DNA of 64,000 nt from positions 91,570,833-91,634,832 of the forward strand of contig OX352761.1 of assembly GCA_947095585.1 (NCBI GenBank), written 5' to 3'. The notes under the pieces were generated by a model. That model had not been told where the DNA came from. It made no database searches and saw only the letters and a list, made by a program, of their open reading frames with translations. The stretch's first letter is position 1. Every line of letters begins with the position of its first letter. The position numbers and the translations under genes are program-made. Below are positions 12,301-24,989 of the stretch, in pieces. This stretch comes from Nephrocerus scutellatus (Eukaryota; Arthropoda; Insecta; Diptera; Pipunculidae).

Positions 12301-13934
12301 ATCACCCTTTGTCACCAATTTTTTATCTAGCACCATATTTTTTTTAAATTTACATACATTTTTAGTTTTTTTAATGAATGGCTGAAAAACCTTTAAATAT
12401 ATATTTATTGATTTTTTTTATTACTTAAAACTACTTAAAACTAGTTAACACAACAAACAAAAAACAAACAAAAAATAAATATAAATAAAATTCCATAATA
12501 TAACGTTGGCAGCATCATGTGCACCTTATTATAATGTTTGTATGCAATAATATAAAGATGTTTTTTGTTTATTATAACTATAATTTTTTTTTTCTATACT
12601 TAACTTCAGTTACTAATGTGAAAGTTCAAATGAAAAGTTATAAAACGTTGTTGAGTCAATAATAATAATGATTATCAGCGTTCGATGGATAAAACAACGA
12701 AGATGAGAAAATACAAATTGTGAGAGATTAATTATTAACAAAATATTATTGTATATACTTCTACCGCTGGGGTAATTTGGGACGGAAAGGCAAAAATATA
12801 CAACAGTTACAGTCTAACGAAGAGAAAGTGCATCCTAGTGTCTATAACGCTAAGGCATTGCACAAGGGAAATCTTAGCTAATCGGATTTTATTTTTAACG
12901 ATGAAGGCAGCGTTGGATAAACGTTGGTTGTAGCCCAGATGGCAATTGGTTGCTTGTGAAAATTCAATCAGGAAGTAATAATTTATGTATTCTTTCAGGC
13001 AAAGCTAAAACGTTTCATCTTTTTTTAAGAAAATTGAGCGTTGTTGTTGTATGTGAATGTACTACTCACTTCACCTAGTACCAAGAAAAAGGTGTAGCCG
13101 TTAAGATGACAATTACTTAAAGTAGTGATTCCATGGTTAATTTCGTGAAAAAGATGGTATGGGATTGGGGTGTACGTACGTAGAGTTTTAATGCGAAGAG
13201 ACGTACTTTTGACCTTACATCACTTCACACCCTGTAACTCTTAAACACTTCTAGCAACAAGGTCACTGTTGGTTTTTTTTGATAGAAAAAAATTGAATTG
13301 AAAAGTCAAACAATGTAGATTTTTTTAATTTCTTAATACCATTACCGATATGAACGTCGTCAATGTGAAAAAAAATTGTTTTTTTTTTTTAATTTTATTT
13401 TCAAACGCGATTATTTCGAAAAATGCTTTCGGATAATTGTTTTTTGACAAATGCAGTACTAAGCCTATTTAATTTTCTACAAATCCATCTCACAAGACTG
13501 AAAATTGAAAGTTTGTAAAATGAACGAAAACGTAATTTTGATCTCTCTTCTCTTGAACGCTTCCAGCTATAAGGTTACCATTTATCTTTTATGAAAGGAA
13601 ATTAAATTTTTAAGTTAATTTTTTTAATTATTTAAGCCATACCGATATGAAGACGGCATGCAACTCTTTTTACAAGTAGTAGTAGTAACACAACCCGCAC
13701 TATCTCGCTCTTGTTGACCGATTGCACAAATATTGTGCCAGTTTTTGTGTAGAATTATTTCTGTTTTGCTATTCCTTATTTCTCAAAAATCAAATTAACG
13801 TAGCTATAATTTTTTCATTTCATATTTCTTAAGTTTGAAACGAAAACTAACGAACATGAAGGAGGTTCGGGTCCTTATAATAATGCCTCTGGTAGTAGTA
13901 ATTCTGAAGTCTAAATGCCATTCATAAAGTAACT
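12301..13934. other. AT-rich spacer, no gene seen
   Basis: I see no coding or structured element in this AT-rich stretch. There are homopolymer T and A runs (for example 13371-13390) and loosely repeated AAAACTACTTAAAACTA text at about 12426-12445. Confidence 0.5.
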
Positions 13935-14065
13935 ATTCGCGTACCGCCATTCTGGAAACCTGATCCAGCTTTATGGGTTTGCCAAATTGAGGCACAATTT
14001 GAAATCCACCACACATTAAAAATCGCTTAATACAATACCATCGTCCTTATGAATCATATCGTCTA

Positions 14066-14419
14066 ATGCAAACTTTGGCGGAAACTGAATGTGGAACTCA
14101 ACTACTAAAATCATTGTGGTTGCAAAAACTCCATCAACAAATTCAAATGGTCTTGTCAAGTCTTGGTGATGATACAACCACTGATAAGCTTATGCGTATT
14201 GCTGATAAGTACAACGATCGCATTCACAGTGAAGGTTTAAATATGGTATCTGAAAGTAGAAATAAATCATGGAGTGAAATTAGTGCGTTAAAATTGCAAT
14301 TCAATGAATTTTGTATGAAAGTTGATGATTTATCTGTTGGTAGTAAACGTTCTCGTACTATAAAAAATAACAACTGCTACCACTATCCGCACCCTCGGGT
14401 TCCAAACAACGCAAGCTAA
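14066..14419 (+). pseudogene. gypsy gag C-terminal fragment
   Basis: A 117-codon open piece with LLKSLWLQKLHQQIQMVLSS and a KLMRIADKYNDRI helix. This is the conserved end of the capsid region in gypsy-type gag proteins (family pattern: LWLQRLP, then LDKLAEMAD). A zinc-knuckle-like tail is not intact. The piece directly precedes the protease block, consistent with gag-pol order. Confidence 0.75.
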
Positions 14420-15410
14420 TTGTTGGTATCATAGAAGATTCGCTGCAAAAGCTACAATATGTGTTTCACCTTGTAGCCTGGAGCCAAAATAAAAAAAACG
14501 AGTAGAGTAGATGCAGTTTCCGACTTCAGCTTTTTATCAAGGTAAAAGTCGCTTGATAATGTATGTCAAACTGTCCGATCCTAATTATCTGATTGACTCC
14601 GGAAGTGACGTTTCTGTTTTACCATTTCAGAAACATATTTGAGAATTTTATGAATTAACTTTGTACGCAGCCAACGATACTCCTATTCGAATATTTGGTG
14701 ACCAAATCGTGAATCTCGATCTTGGACTTAAACGCAATTTTGCTTGGAAATTTATTTTGACTGGAGTTGATCACGTTATAGTACGGGTATATATACGGGT
14801 CTAGTTGATCCTTTGAACACCTTTCGTTCTACACATCAAATCTCATCAATTGATTTTCATAGTTTTTCTTCAATATATAGTAATATTAATACTAAATACA
14901 ATTAGTTATTGAGGTCCTGCGCAAGATAACATGGCCTCATAATACTATTTTAGTTAAAGCTCTTTATAATGTCCAGAATTTTATAACTACTAAAGGTAGT
15001 TCAGTCTATGTCAAGCCTAGACGTCTTGATCCGAATTTCTTATATTCTTTTTCTTATATGATGTAAAATGGTATTTGTCGACCATCAAACAGCTGCTGGG
15101 TAAGCCCTTTGCATTCGGTTCAGAAAGGTAACGGATAGTGGCGCCCCTATGGAAACTAAATGGTATTACTGTTCCCGATAGATACCCAGTTCGCCATGTC
15201 CAGGTTCTCAATCATAATTTGAATGGTAAAGTATTTTCATTCATAGATTTAGTATGAGCTTACCACAAAATTCCAATAGCCGGAGAAGATTTTCAACGGT
15301 CATAATAATACATGAACATTATTTTTTCAGGCAATGATATCGTTTATCCGTAAAATTCAATTTCAATTCAATTTCCTCTGCTTCGTTCATTAAAGTAAGC
15401 AAAAAAAAAT

Positions 15411-15641
15411 TTGATATGTTATGAATTAAATGGTAAAATTCGTCTATGCGTGCCGCTCAAGTTTAGGAAAATAGTTTATCATGATCTACATGGCTTATCT
15501 AATAAGGTCGTTATTAAATTGGTTACATTTCGTTTTGTCTGGCTTTCTATTGGAAAAGCCGTGAAGTCCTGTGTAAAAGCATGTTTGCAGTGCCTGCGAT
15601 CTAAGGTATCTGGACATTTGTCGGAAAATATGTCCTGGTAA
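15411..15641 (+). pseudogene. gypsy integrase zinc-binding fragment
   Basis: A 76-codon open piece containing VPLKFRKIVYHDLHGLSN, then RFVWLSIGKAVKSCVKACLQ with a final C-x-x-C (CLQC). This is the HHCC zinc-binding region plus the start of the catalytic core of gypsy integrase. A weak INIVGPLPV reading of the core follows near 15670, after which similarity stops. Confidence 0.75.
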
Positions 15642-15744
15642 ATAGTAGATTCGAAAATGTTAACATCAATATAGTTGGTCCCTTACCCGTGTTAAATGGA
15701 AATTTGAATTGTTAGACGTGCATTTTCCATGCCTAATATGAATG

Positions 15745-15885
15745 CCGAAACTGTTCTTCTGGGGGTCTTTTAAGGTTCTTTTGTGGTTCTTTTGGGGGTC
15801 TTTCGGAGGTATTTTTATGATTATTTTGGGGGTTTTGGGGGTCTTTTTATGGTCTTTTAGGTCTTTTGGAGATGTTTTTTCCCAA
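15745..15885 (+). repeat. G/T-rich short tandem repeat
   Basis: A strand-asymmetric block made of variants of GGGGGTCTTTT and GGTTCTTTT, with units of about 12-24 bp. ORFs on both strands here (for example TPKTPKIIIKIPPKDPQK) come from the repeat and are not genes. Runs of five G could favour G-quadruplex-like structure. Confidence 0.75.
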
Positions 15886-17194
15886 AACATCAAAGAAGCT
15901 TCACTTCAACAGCGCGTAAAAGGTACGCGCACTGCTTTTTATTTGTTTTCTTGTCGGGCGCGTAAAAAAACCAAGCTGATGTTTTTCGGACACTGGAACA
16001 GGCGATATACAAATTGAGAAGCAAAAGAAAGACCATGCACCGTGGATCAGCTGTCAAACAACATTTGCGCACATAGCGCCAAATATTGGAATCTATTGGA
16101 ATAGAAATGAAATAGCGACTTTTGTTGACAGATCGAGAACAAACACAACAGTAAAATCAAATGTAATTCTATTTTAATTTAGGCTGGAATGGGTTTTTTC
16201 AGATTTTTCATTTTACCGAAAACATTCAATTGAGTTGTTTCCTCAAAAAATACCCAATATATCGTTTTCCAAATTTTTTATTTATAAAGATCAAAGTTCA
16301 TTTATTTTATCTGACAATACTGTACTGCATATCATAACGAACTGTACTGCACGATAATGAAAACCGATAACGTAGTTCCGTCTCCATTTATAGTCTACCA
16401 TTATACGCGCAACGTCAAAATATGTTTCCTCTTATAAAATATTAAAATATTAAATTAGTTGGTGTTTTTATTAAAGCTGTTTAATTAAATAAAAAAATTT
16501 AATTTGGTTTGATCAAATAAGTAGTAGATAACAATAAATTATCTACGAATTCATGCGAAATATAGTCCGTTATATGATAAAATAAAATAAAATGATCTGT
16601 ACTTTTGTTACTATGGGAATTAAAGTCAACTCCACCCTCCACAACTACTACCCTCTATTTCTGTCCCAATATTTGAAGCCCACGCCGGTCCATTTAATTA
16701 AAAGCGTGTAAATCCCTTGAAGCGTACGCTTATTAAAAAGTGTGAGTTGACTTACGACTTACTTTTGATAACGATATTTTATATATTAAATATTTTTAGT
16801 TTAGAAATTCAGATTTGGGCCCAGCGCCCCCTAGCGGTCATAAATCACCAAACCAGTATTGTTATAGTTCTATTTTCCTTTGAAGACAAAGTTTTGCGTT
16901 TCTTTTATTATGTACACACGATTACTTACTTGATTACAGAATGTTGTTAACGTATATAAATTATAAAGTATAATTTAGAGCAATAGGAAGAATACGTTTT
17001 TTTACCCGATGTGTGCTTTCATAATTGTCAGCGTGGTATGATTTCTCATACCCGTTGCTTTATTTGGCTGCGCAGAACAAACGAATACAAAAACCATGAT
17101 GCAATGAAAAATACAATATGTATTGCTATGATATTGTTGTTTTCTTATTTTCGCATCAGTTGATTCATGTGTTAGCTAATCTAATCTCCAATCG
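15886..17194. other. AT-rich spacer, no gene seen
   Basis: No coding similarity is recognised. A moderately GC-rich piece at about 16030-16080 (CATTTGCGCACATAGCGCC) and CAGCGCCCCCTAGCGGTC at 16820 stand out but match no element I can name. Confidence 0.4.
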
Positions 17195-17775
17195 GAGTTC
17201 ACATTGTCCAAAGTTTGAATCAAATCGGGAAAGACTTAATTTTTTTATAAGGGAGTCCATCGGCCCTGGGGCCCGAACACTTCGAAATTTTTACATAAAT
17301 GTTGTCACTGGAGATACACATGTGTACAAAATCTGAAGAAAATCGGGTTGATTTTTAAAATATTATATGGGTGCTCCTCGGCCCTTCCACTTCCAAATTT
17401 TTACAAAAAGTGTTATCCATCGGATTTAACACATGTGTATAAAATTTGAATTGGGTGAATTTTTTGAATAATTAGCTTGTGGAAGATCACCCTTGAATCA
17501 CCGATCACCCGTGGAGCCCGATCACTCCAAAAATTTTACAAAAAGTGTTGGCCATCGGAGATACACAGTGTATACAATTTAAAGAAAATCGGGTGAAATT
17601 TTAAAAAATTTTGTATGGTGCCCCGGGGACGATCTCTACAACATTTTTACCCAAAGTGTGCAAAATTTCAATAAAATCGGTCTTTGGAAAGTGGGTTTAA
17701 AATTTATCGCAAGATTCCACGACAAATAGACCGACCGACCGACAGAGAGACGTGTCATGGGCAAGCGAATTTAAA
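17195..17775 (+). repeat. ~120-bp satellite family, locus 3, with GTCY-type microsatellite
   Basis: Four to five units with the family anchor (GGAGATACACATGTG at about 17310; ATCGGAGATACACAG near 17560) and the GGGCCCGA GC-rich block. The right side passes into the end module: GTGGGTTTAAAATTTATCG, a GACCGACCGACCGACA microsatellite at 17726-17741, and GGGCAAGCGAATTTAAAAAT. The GACC/GTCY microsatellite next to a conserved end is the arrangement described for dipteran mini-me/DINE elements. Confidence 0.85.
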
Positions 17776-18184
17776 AATTTAAATTAATTTAATTCGATTT
17801 TGTGGTGAAATTTCCCATTTGGTGGTAGCAGCCACAGCGCACGGCTGGTGCGACGTACACACAACGACGTACGAAGTAACACTAAAATTCTTTCTTTTGA
17901 GTTTCTTAAGCTGCAAAGCAGTTGAGTTCTTCATATTCTCGTAATATTGTACAAAACACAAATTAAGAATGCACTCATACAACTGAGTGTACAACACATT
18001 TCAATTGCGGAACCATTCAGTTTTGTACCAAAAATATTTGTTCTACTTCCTCTTGATATCTCTATATTATCTGCTGCAACACAACAACAAAACAACCACC
18101 ATCGTAAATCAAGCAGCGCTGCTTACAGCGCATCAGCTCATCAGCGCACACAGAACACAGTCATTATAGTATAATATGATCTGA
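17776..18184. other. spacer, no gene seen
   Basis: AT-rich spacer between two repeat loci. Two overlapping + ORFs and one - ORF of 60-75 codons are present, but none resembles a known protein. Confidence 0.4.
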
Positions 18185-18403
18185 TGCCGCTACATGGAAA
18201 TATTTGTATGGGAGCCCCCCGATCCCGCTGCCCCATCTCTTTGACATTATAAAGAAATTATTTTCACCGGAAATATACATGTATGCAAAATTTCAATAAA
18301 ATCGGGCTTTGGGAAGTGAGTTAAAAATTGATCAGAAAATCTGACCAGCCAGCCAACCAGCCAGCCAGCCACGGGCACGCGAAGTTAATATAGAGAATTT
18401 AAA
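18185..18403 (+). repeat. ~120-bp satellite family, locus 4 end module with (CCAG)n
   Basis: One unit plus the end module: GTGAGTTAAAAATTGATCAG, then a CCAGCCAGCCAACCAGCCAG microsatellite (about 18340-18368), CACGGGCACGCGAAGTTAAT and terminal TAGAGAATTTAAAA. Confidence 0.85.
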
Positions 18404-18478
18404 AGGATTAAACATATTCTCGAAAAATTCTAGAAATAAAGTTTTGATTATTGCAGTAATTTGGGATTAAGTGGAAAG

Positions 18479-18721
18479 TGAAAAAAAACAACCCATAAAA
18501 ATTACAATTTTTCGTGTAAATTACCTAATCGGGGATTTTATTCAAACTGTACATTGTGACAGTTTGAATAAAATCGGGTAATTTTTTTAAAATTTATGTT
18601 AGGGAGCCCCCCGCGGCCCGATCACTACCAAAGTTTTACAAAAAGTGTTGTCCATCGGAGATACACATGCGTATAAAATTTGAAGAAATTGGGTACTTTT
18701 TTATAAAATTTGTATGGATGT
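18479..18721 (+). repeat. ~120-bp satellite family, locus 5
   Basis: This starts with the opposite end module (AACAACCCATAAAAATTACA, TTCGTGTAAATT), followed by two units with the usual anchor (CCATCGGAGATACACATGCG near 18653). It breaks off directly at the CGACACTAATAT-type tandem repeat at 18722. Confidence 0.85.
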
Positions 18722-18965
18722 TGGGACTAATACCTTTTGTGGCTGGTGGTGGGGTGGCAGCCGATATTAGTGTCGAGCTTGGTAGGACACCTATATTGTG
18801 GTTGCTTTTTTCGTTGGTGTTGAGGGAGGGATGTACTGACATTAGTGTCGATTCTATAGTCTTCGGGGTCGCTGAAGTGAATAGTTATAGTAATACACCT
18901 ATTTGTTGAGTGGGTCGATTGTTTTTTTTTTGTGGCGTTTGGGTGTCGGTCCGATATTAGTGTAT
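18722..18965 (-). repeat. tandem repeat with ATATTAGTGTCGA core (copy 1)
   Basis: ATTAGTGTCG or a close variant recurs near 18766, 18841 and 18952, embedded in partly repeated text (AGTCTTCGGGGTCGCTGAAG). The reverse complement (AATCGACACTAATAT, CACCTCAGCGA) forms a tandem array at 34470-34690, so this is a dispersed tandem family. Confidence 0.75.
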
Positions 18966-19066
18966 ATATTAGTATATCAACTAGTAAAATATAAATGCAG
19001 TGTTTCAAATATTGATGTGTTTGGAAAGCAAAAATTGGAGTTATTAAACTGTGATATGGGCTCTGT

Positions 19067-19315
19067 GGCTCAAGTGGTTAATGCGTTGAACTACTTAGCA
19101 GAAGATTCGAAGCTAGAATCCCAAAAATACAGAAAACTTTGTTTATGACCCGGCCTCTCGCAAATGTTTGACAAACTTCCGAGAGTAATAAGTGACTTGG
19201 AAAGCTTTTCAATTGCCTTTCGGATTAGCTTGAAAATATGGTTCCTTCAATTGCGTGTGAAAAAATACGTACAACACGGATGGAAGCGCAAAATATTATA
19301 ATTAATATTATTGCT
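19067..19315 (+). mobile_element. tRNA-derived SINE family 1, full-length diverged copy
   Basis: The head GGGCTCTGTGGCTCAAGTGG resembles a tRNA box A region, and GATTCGAAGCTAGAATCCC a damaged box B. The body (CCTCTCGCAAATGTTTGACA, TTCCGAGAGTAA) and the AT-rich end (AATTAATATTATT) match the copies at 25086 and 30767 on the other strand. This is an old copy with many substitutions. Confidence 0.75.
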
Positions 19316-20980
19316 ATAAAGGAATCTAGAAAGTCATCATTCCCATTTCATTTTGTTCCTAAACGCTAGCGCCGTTATCTCTCTTTTGTCGACTACGTTG
19401 AAGTTTCATTTTCTTTGTGTACAGTATTTAATAAACCGTACCTTTCAAGAGCCAAATACGAATACATTAAAATGCCTTTTGATAAGAAGAAGTCGAATCA
19501 ACAAACGGAGTTCTTAAAAAAAAAAAGACAAAAAATGCAAACTAACAGAAGATATAATTAATTATTGGAATGACGTTGTTTTGAAACAAGACGATAAGCA
19601 GTTGTTTGTTAAGAAGAAAATGTACCTCCGGGAACTGCCGTAAGAAATAAACAGAGCCAAGAGAAAATATAAAATGTAAAAGAAATATATAATAACAATA
19701 AGTGCAATAAATGTAGGCAATGCTGAGGATAAACTAATAATAATATTGATCATCATCAAGGACTAAGCCGTGCAAACAAACTATACTGACGGTAGCATTC
19801 ACATTCTATTTCAGATTATATTTATCTTTGCATATATATATTTGTATAATAGTATAGTAAACGCAAAAAGTCTCAAAATATTTGAACGTCTAAGATAAGA
19901 ACACATTAAAAGTGAAAGATACGGTCACCCCTCTAGACAGGAAGGACAAGGACGGCTATTTCCTGCGGGAAATCAGGTTTATTATTTCCACCGCATTTTA
20001 CAATAATCATCATCTACCTACAAGAAGCTTATTGTAATTACAAAATGGTTACCCTCATAGTGCTCTTTCTCAGGAATTCCCTGAGAATAAAACATAAAAC
20101 AATAATCAATTTTATTGGAGTTATAAGGCAAAAATATATTAAGATAAAAATACGTAATGATGGTCTTCGGGAATTAATTATTTTGCTAGAGTGCAATTAA
20201 GTGCAATATTTTCAGTAGGCATGTAAAAAAAACTTATTTTGAATATATTTTGAATTGTTCAATAGATCCATTGAATGGAATCCACTTAAAGCATAACGGT
20301 CATAGTTTTTCCACATTTTTGATACAGATCAAAACATAAAGCGATATTTATATAATATAGTTATACATAATTTTCGTCCTTTTACTTATTTTATTATATA
20401 TTTGATAAACAATCACCTGCTTATGCTAGTTAATTGGAAATATTTTTCGAAAGCAAATTTACTATCCAGGGCAAAATTTATTAAAATATGCTATTTATAC
20501 TATTTAGATAACTTAAAAAATGAACGACAAAGACTTATACTTGTAAGGCCTTCATAAACTTAGTGTGATAACGTTGTTCAGCTCAAAATATTTGTATATC
20601 CCAATTTGTTAATTAATTATTTTCTGAGCAATTTGACACTGTAGTGTATTCATACAATAAACTTTAAAAATCACAGATATAATCCATTATGTCGCTAAGA
20701 ATAACTATGTTCTTCAAGCTATTCTCTCTAAAACCACACACACACGTTAGAGCCAATCAATATGGGTGGCGTAAGTGTGTCGTACACTTACTACTGCTCC
20801 AATCAGTTCTTTCAGTTTAACATAAAAATTAAAGTATGGAAGCGAAATTACTATTTTATGTTTACTTACTTTGAGGTTAATTGACGGACTAACTTAATAA
20901 AAACTCTGGTATATCACACGTACAGAATCGTATTATGAAGTCTAGATTATCAGTGCGGTGAAAAAAATTCGTACGTTTCT
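19316..20980. other. AT-rich spacer, no gene seen
   Basis: Very AT-rich, with no ORF of interest and no recognised element. Confidence 0.5.
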
Positions 20981-21060
20981 TGGACGCGCTGGGAATCGAA
21001 CCTGTTTTCCTTCGAGTTGAAGCCAATAGTTCTAACCATTGCACCACCGACACTGTACTG
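20981..21060 (-). mobile_element. tRNA-like SINE head, family 2
   Basis: Read on the - strand: GTGTCGGTGGTGCAATGGTT, whose TGGTGCAATGG fits the pol III box A consensus exactly, and GGTTCGATTCCCAGCG, a box B. The two ends do not pair into an acceptor stem, so this is a tRNA-derived promoter rather than a tRNA gene. A fragment of the same head (CACTGCACCACCGACACTG) is at 33473-33491. Confidence 0.6.
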
Positions 21061-24000
21061 TCATCTGCAAAAGTTGCTAACGTGCAAGGTGGTGATACCG
21101 GCCCCAGAATACTTCCTTTTGAACATCTGGCTTGTTTTCTTTTAATTGTGAATAGGCGTCGTATCTCTCTGAAAGGTATAATTCTTATAACTCTGCGTAC
21201 TGTTTAGGGAGAAGCATTTTAATTTTATTTAATAAGTTAAGCCAGTAAAACATACCAGACTTTTTCAAACGGCTCATTTTGTGACGATTGAGAGGGTATT
21301 CTGCCTTACCTCCTTAATAGTTCTAAGCTATTTCTCTGAGGCAGCTAACGCTACGTAATCAGTATGCACAACAGTTCTTATCCCTTCCTTCTCGAGCTCT
21401 TAGAGTTATCCCTTAATTACTATGTTCCAGAGAAGAGGAAATAGGATGCGGTGTACCTTTGACTGCCCGCCTTCTAATGGTGGAGCCGCCCAGCTCAGCA
21501 CTAATAATCTTGCTTATTGTCTCTGTTTTTACGTTATTAAAGTCGACCGCAGGCTTTTCAGAAGCAATGATGATAGAGTTTTCAGAGATTGCATCCACTT
21601 TTGGGATACAAACCAACCACTTTCTAGGAGTATGTCTCAGCTTTAGGCACCATATGAAAATTAATTCTACCTACGGGAGAATAATCCTCGAGTTAATCTA
21701 AATTTCAACTGGAACTTAAAATATAGTTAACTCGGATGACGCTCGACGTACACCCTGGGTGTACTCCTTTCTCCTTTCTTCCTCGTTACAAATTAAAAGA
21801 TTTTATTTCTTGTTTTCTCTGGACTTATTTTGTATTTTCCTTCTTCATTTCAATTTTTTTTTTCTTCAGTGTTTTACATGAATACTATAGAATACTTAAT
21901 GCCTAAAATAAAGTACTATTAATACGCATGCAAGTTAGTCCGGTCGATCGTTTTGGTCGGAACTACTGCTGTTGCACAATAGTCGGTCGAGAAAATAAAG
22001 TTTTGCTCTAACAGCAAGAATTCAACTGGTTGCATACAAAACTGCTGTCAGGCACTTGGACCTATGGTCGGTTTAGTTAAGTGGGTACGGTTCAATATAG
22101 AAAATGAAACCACACTTCACTACAAAGAGTCCAAACGGTCTGGCCACTTGTGTTAGTGCTATGCAAACGGAGAAGAATGTATCGGTAAAAAGGCACGGTA
22201 CAATATCGGCAAATAAACCTCCTTGACTACGGCAGTCAAGCAAATGGAAATGTCGTAATCCGGGATAATTACGACCGACCGGAAAGTTCGACTAGCTTCA
22301 AGTGAAATTCACTTGAATTTAAATTTTATATATATATTTTTATATTTTTAAACACTAATATTTTTAATGTTGATATTTGATATTTTAAAAAAAGAATAAT
22401 TTCTGCATTCGTTGTTGTTGCTCGCGTTATATTTCCTGTATTGGCTTTAATTTCAAATACGACAGATCTGATACTGCAAGGAGAGTTATGTTTTCCAAGA
22501 ATGTGTGACGGTTAATCAAACCTGTGATTCGAGAAGACGCACTGGAGGCAATACGCGCGTATTCGGTCAACTCGGCCATGTTGTTGTGTATAGGTAGTGG
22601 TGGAAACTGAATATACATATTTACTTTTGTGTCTTTTCTCTTAGATGTACGGTTTGTGACGGAGTAATTTGGCGACGTCAAATACTTCGTTATAAACTAC
22701 CCGGTCTGGGTCGGCAGGTTCATTAAGCTCTCGCGGTATCCGTTTTTTTTTCACGAAATCTCCCGTATAGTATAGTGTATAGCAAGTGGGCTTCCTGGTG
22801 ATACCTTGTTTCTCTTGAGTGTTCCAACTGAATCCAAAAAAGGTAGTCTCGATGAGTCTCTCAACTCCATGGACGCCACACTTGAAGCCGCCCATGAACT
22901 AGCAGGCTTAACGCTTAAACTTGAGAACCCTCCATCGTAGCTTTCTGAAGTTTTGCACAGGTTTTTTGTGTTAAGAAAAGATTAACTGTCACATTTTGGG
23001 AGAAGTAGGACACCTGGCTCGAATACACAGATTTTATTTCAAAAACTTAAGTTTTAATGAATCGTGGAAAGCTTTTATTGCACTTCGGGTCTTCTATCAC
23101 TTCTTGCTGCAAAATCCATTGGTTCCCTAAGGTACTTGTTAGATCTTCTGGTTTCCAGCTAATGGAATTCATGGATGTCCGTAGCAAGGGCAGCATCTTC
23201 CAAATCGTCGACAGCTGGTAGGATTTCAATAGTGATGGCAACAACTGTTTACTTCGCCAATAAGTTTTGTTAGAAGAAAATTACTGGGAAGCAGTAAGAA
23301 ACGTCTTTCACATTCATACAAATCACCAAGAAACGAGGCACAAGAACTGCTTCAATTATACCAAAGTATTAAATATTTGTATCCTGAATATTCAAAGAGT
23401 TGTTAAATGTAGTGTAGTACACAATATGCAGATAATCTGATTTATACTGATATGACAATTATAAGCTGCAACATATATTAGCACGTGCACGCACACATTT
23501 GGATATATTTCCAAATATAGCACGAAAATCCGCTTACCTAATATTGATACCATAGTCTGGCATTCAAAAATATACAAATTTATTTATCGTAAGCAACACT
23601 TTTCGGAAGTAAAATCAAGATTTTTATTTGGTTTCCCTGTTCTGTTAAAATTGGGTACAAACACGGCTGCGAAAATCGATTTATCGGCATCGAGCCACTT
23701 ACTGGGGTCCTGTGGCTGCAAAAACCAAAATTCATAATACACTTCATCACTTAATATTCTCATCCGTTATGTGTTGACCGTGTGGTTGTCCTTTATACGT
23801 TATTAATCACCCTTTTTGCATAGTCGTGATGCGCGTTGTATAGTGATGTATACCCAACGTGCAATATGTGTAATGTGCAAACAATATGAAGCTATTCTGA
23901 GGGAAGCACCAATGAATTTGTTGGGTACACCTAATTTCAGATAAAGTGAAAATATTTTGAATAAGGAATACGCTTTTATGCCGTAGCTAATAAATAAATG

Positions 24001-24985
24001 GGTGGGATTTTGTTACATACGCGAGTATCCGACAACTCTAAACTCGTTCAACTCAACAACTCGTACATGGATGGTAGGACTAGTAATTGTGAATGCTATT
24101 TTATATTTGCATAGATGTGTAAGGTTTTGCGCTAATGTTCTGATAGACAGTAGTTGACTTCTGACTCGGTAAGTGAAGAACCAACAAGTATTTTTCTGTA
24201 TTGAATTGTGTTATTTATTTAAAGTAATAAAGAATTATCGAAGAAGAATTATTAAAGAATAGTTGAAGTGAAGTTATTGAAGTGAACTTCCACACAAGAA
24301 ATTTTATATTTTCGTTAATAAAATTGTATTTCTATATTTATTATACACTCTTGCAACCCATTTTGCACCTGATTCTACCGAGCCGATTCCTTTTCAAAAT
24401 TTTGTATACATACTTGTTTTCGTTGACAATACAACACACTCGTGTTACGTGTCGCATGTCTGGCGCGTAAAGACTAAAATGTATAAAATAAATATAATAA
24501 TCAATAAAAAAAACTTTTTAAGTAAATAACTTTCATTAAAAACGGATATAAAAAATATATTTTTGGACAATAAATTTTAAACTTTATGTAAAAATTTTAA
24601 AGGTGGTCCCAGGGCAAAACACATATAAGGACATCCTATAGAACAATATTGTACATCTGTTTTTCGAATAGCTGACATTAATTTATATCCAGCTAATTAG
24701 GTTTGTTCCTGTACATAAAAATTCGCAATTATTAGATCGATTCTTACAGATTTTATTAAAAAAATCTTTTTCCTTACGTGAAAAATTCGTAAAAGATGGA
24801 AAACATAATAACTGGGAGGTGGGAAATAGTAGAGATTCAACCATTATGTTTATTTCTTTTTAAAAGTTGAATTGAGATTTTTATTTTTTCAATTAGAAAT
24901 AACAGTAGTTATTGAACATTTTTAATTTTTTTCTATTTTCATTTAAACAATTCTTAACATTTATATCGTAATTACTAGGTTGGTA
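21061..24985. other. AT-rich spacer with unassigned ORFs
   Basis: No supported gene. At 22427-23244 several - strand ORFs (for example RVVYNEVFDVAKLLRHKPYI and NQWILQQEVIEDPKCNKSF) look more protein-like than the background. They are broken into frames and match no family I recognise, so they may be one decayed retroelement or pseudogene. A donor-like CTCGGTAAGTG at 24166 could end a 5' UTR exon but is unsupported. The rest shows nothing. Confidence 0.4.
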
Positions 24986-24989
24986 TGTG

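Larger units (their letters stand above)
13935..15720 (+). mobile_element. Ty3/gypsy LTR retrotransposon, decayed internal region
   Basis: Blocks of a gypsy element occur in the correct order on the + strand. They are gag N-terminus (VRVPPFWKPDPALW near 13937), gag C-terminus (14066-14419), retropepsin (LIDSGSDVSVLP near 14590, with the D-S-G triad), RT beginning (PDRYPVRHVQVLNHNLNGK near 15170-15230, then a kinetic block like FSFIDLV*AYHKIPI), and integrase zinc-binding region (15411-15641). Frameshifts, stops and large deletions separate them; most of RT and all of RNase H are missing. No LTRs were recognised. Confidence 0.8.

Noticed and set aside
15666..16017. ORFs on both strands rich in KTPK and GSFGGIF
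   Set aside because: They are translations of the G/T-rich tandem block.
20981..21060. Functional tRNA gene
   Set aside because: Box A and box B are good, but the ends do not pair as an acceptor stem and no proper anticodon arm forms; a SINE head is the better explanation. The same holds for 45563-45632.
22427..23244. Host gene on the - strand
   Set aside because: ORFs contain protein-like words, but frames are broken, no splice pattern joins them and no family was recognised.
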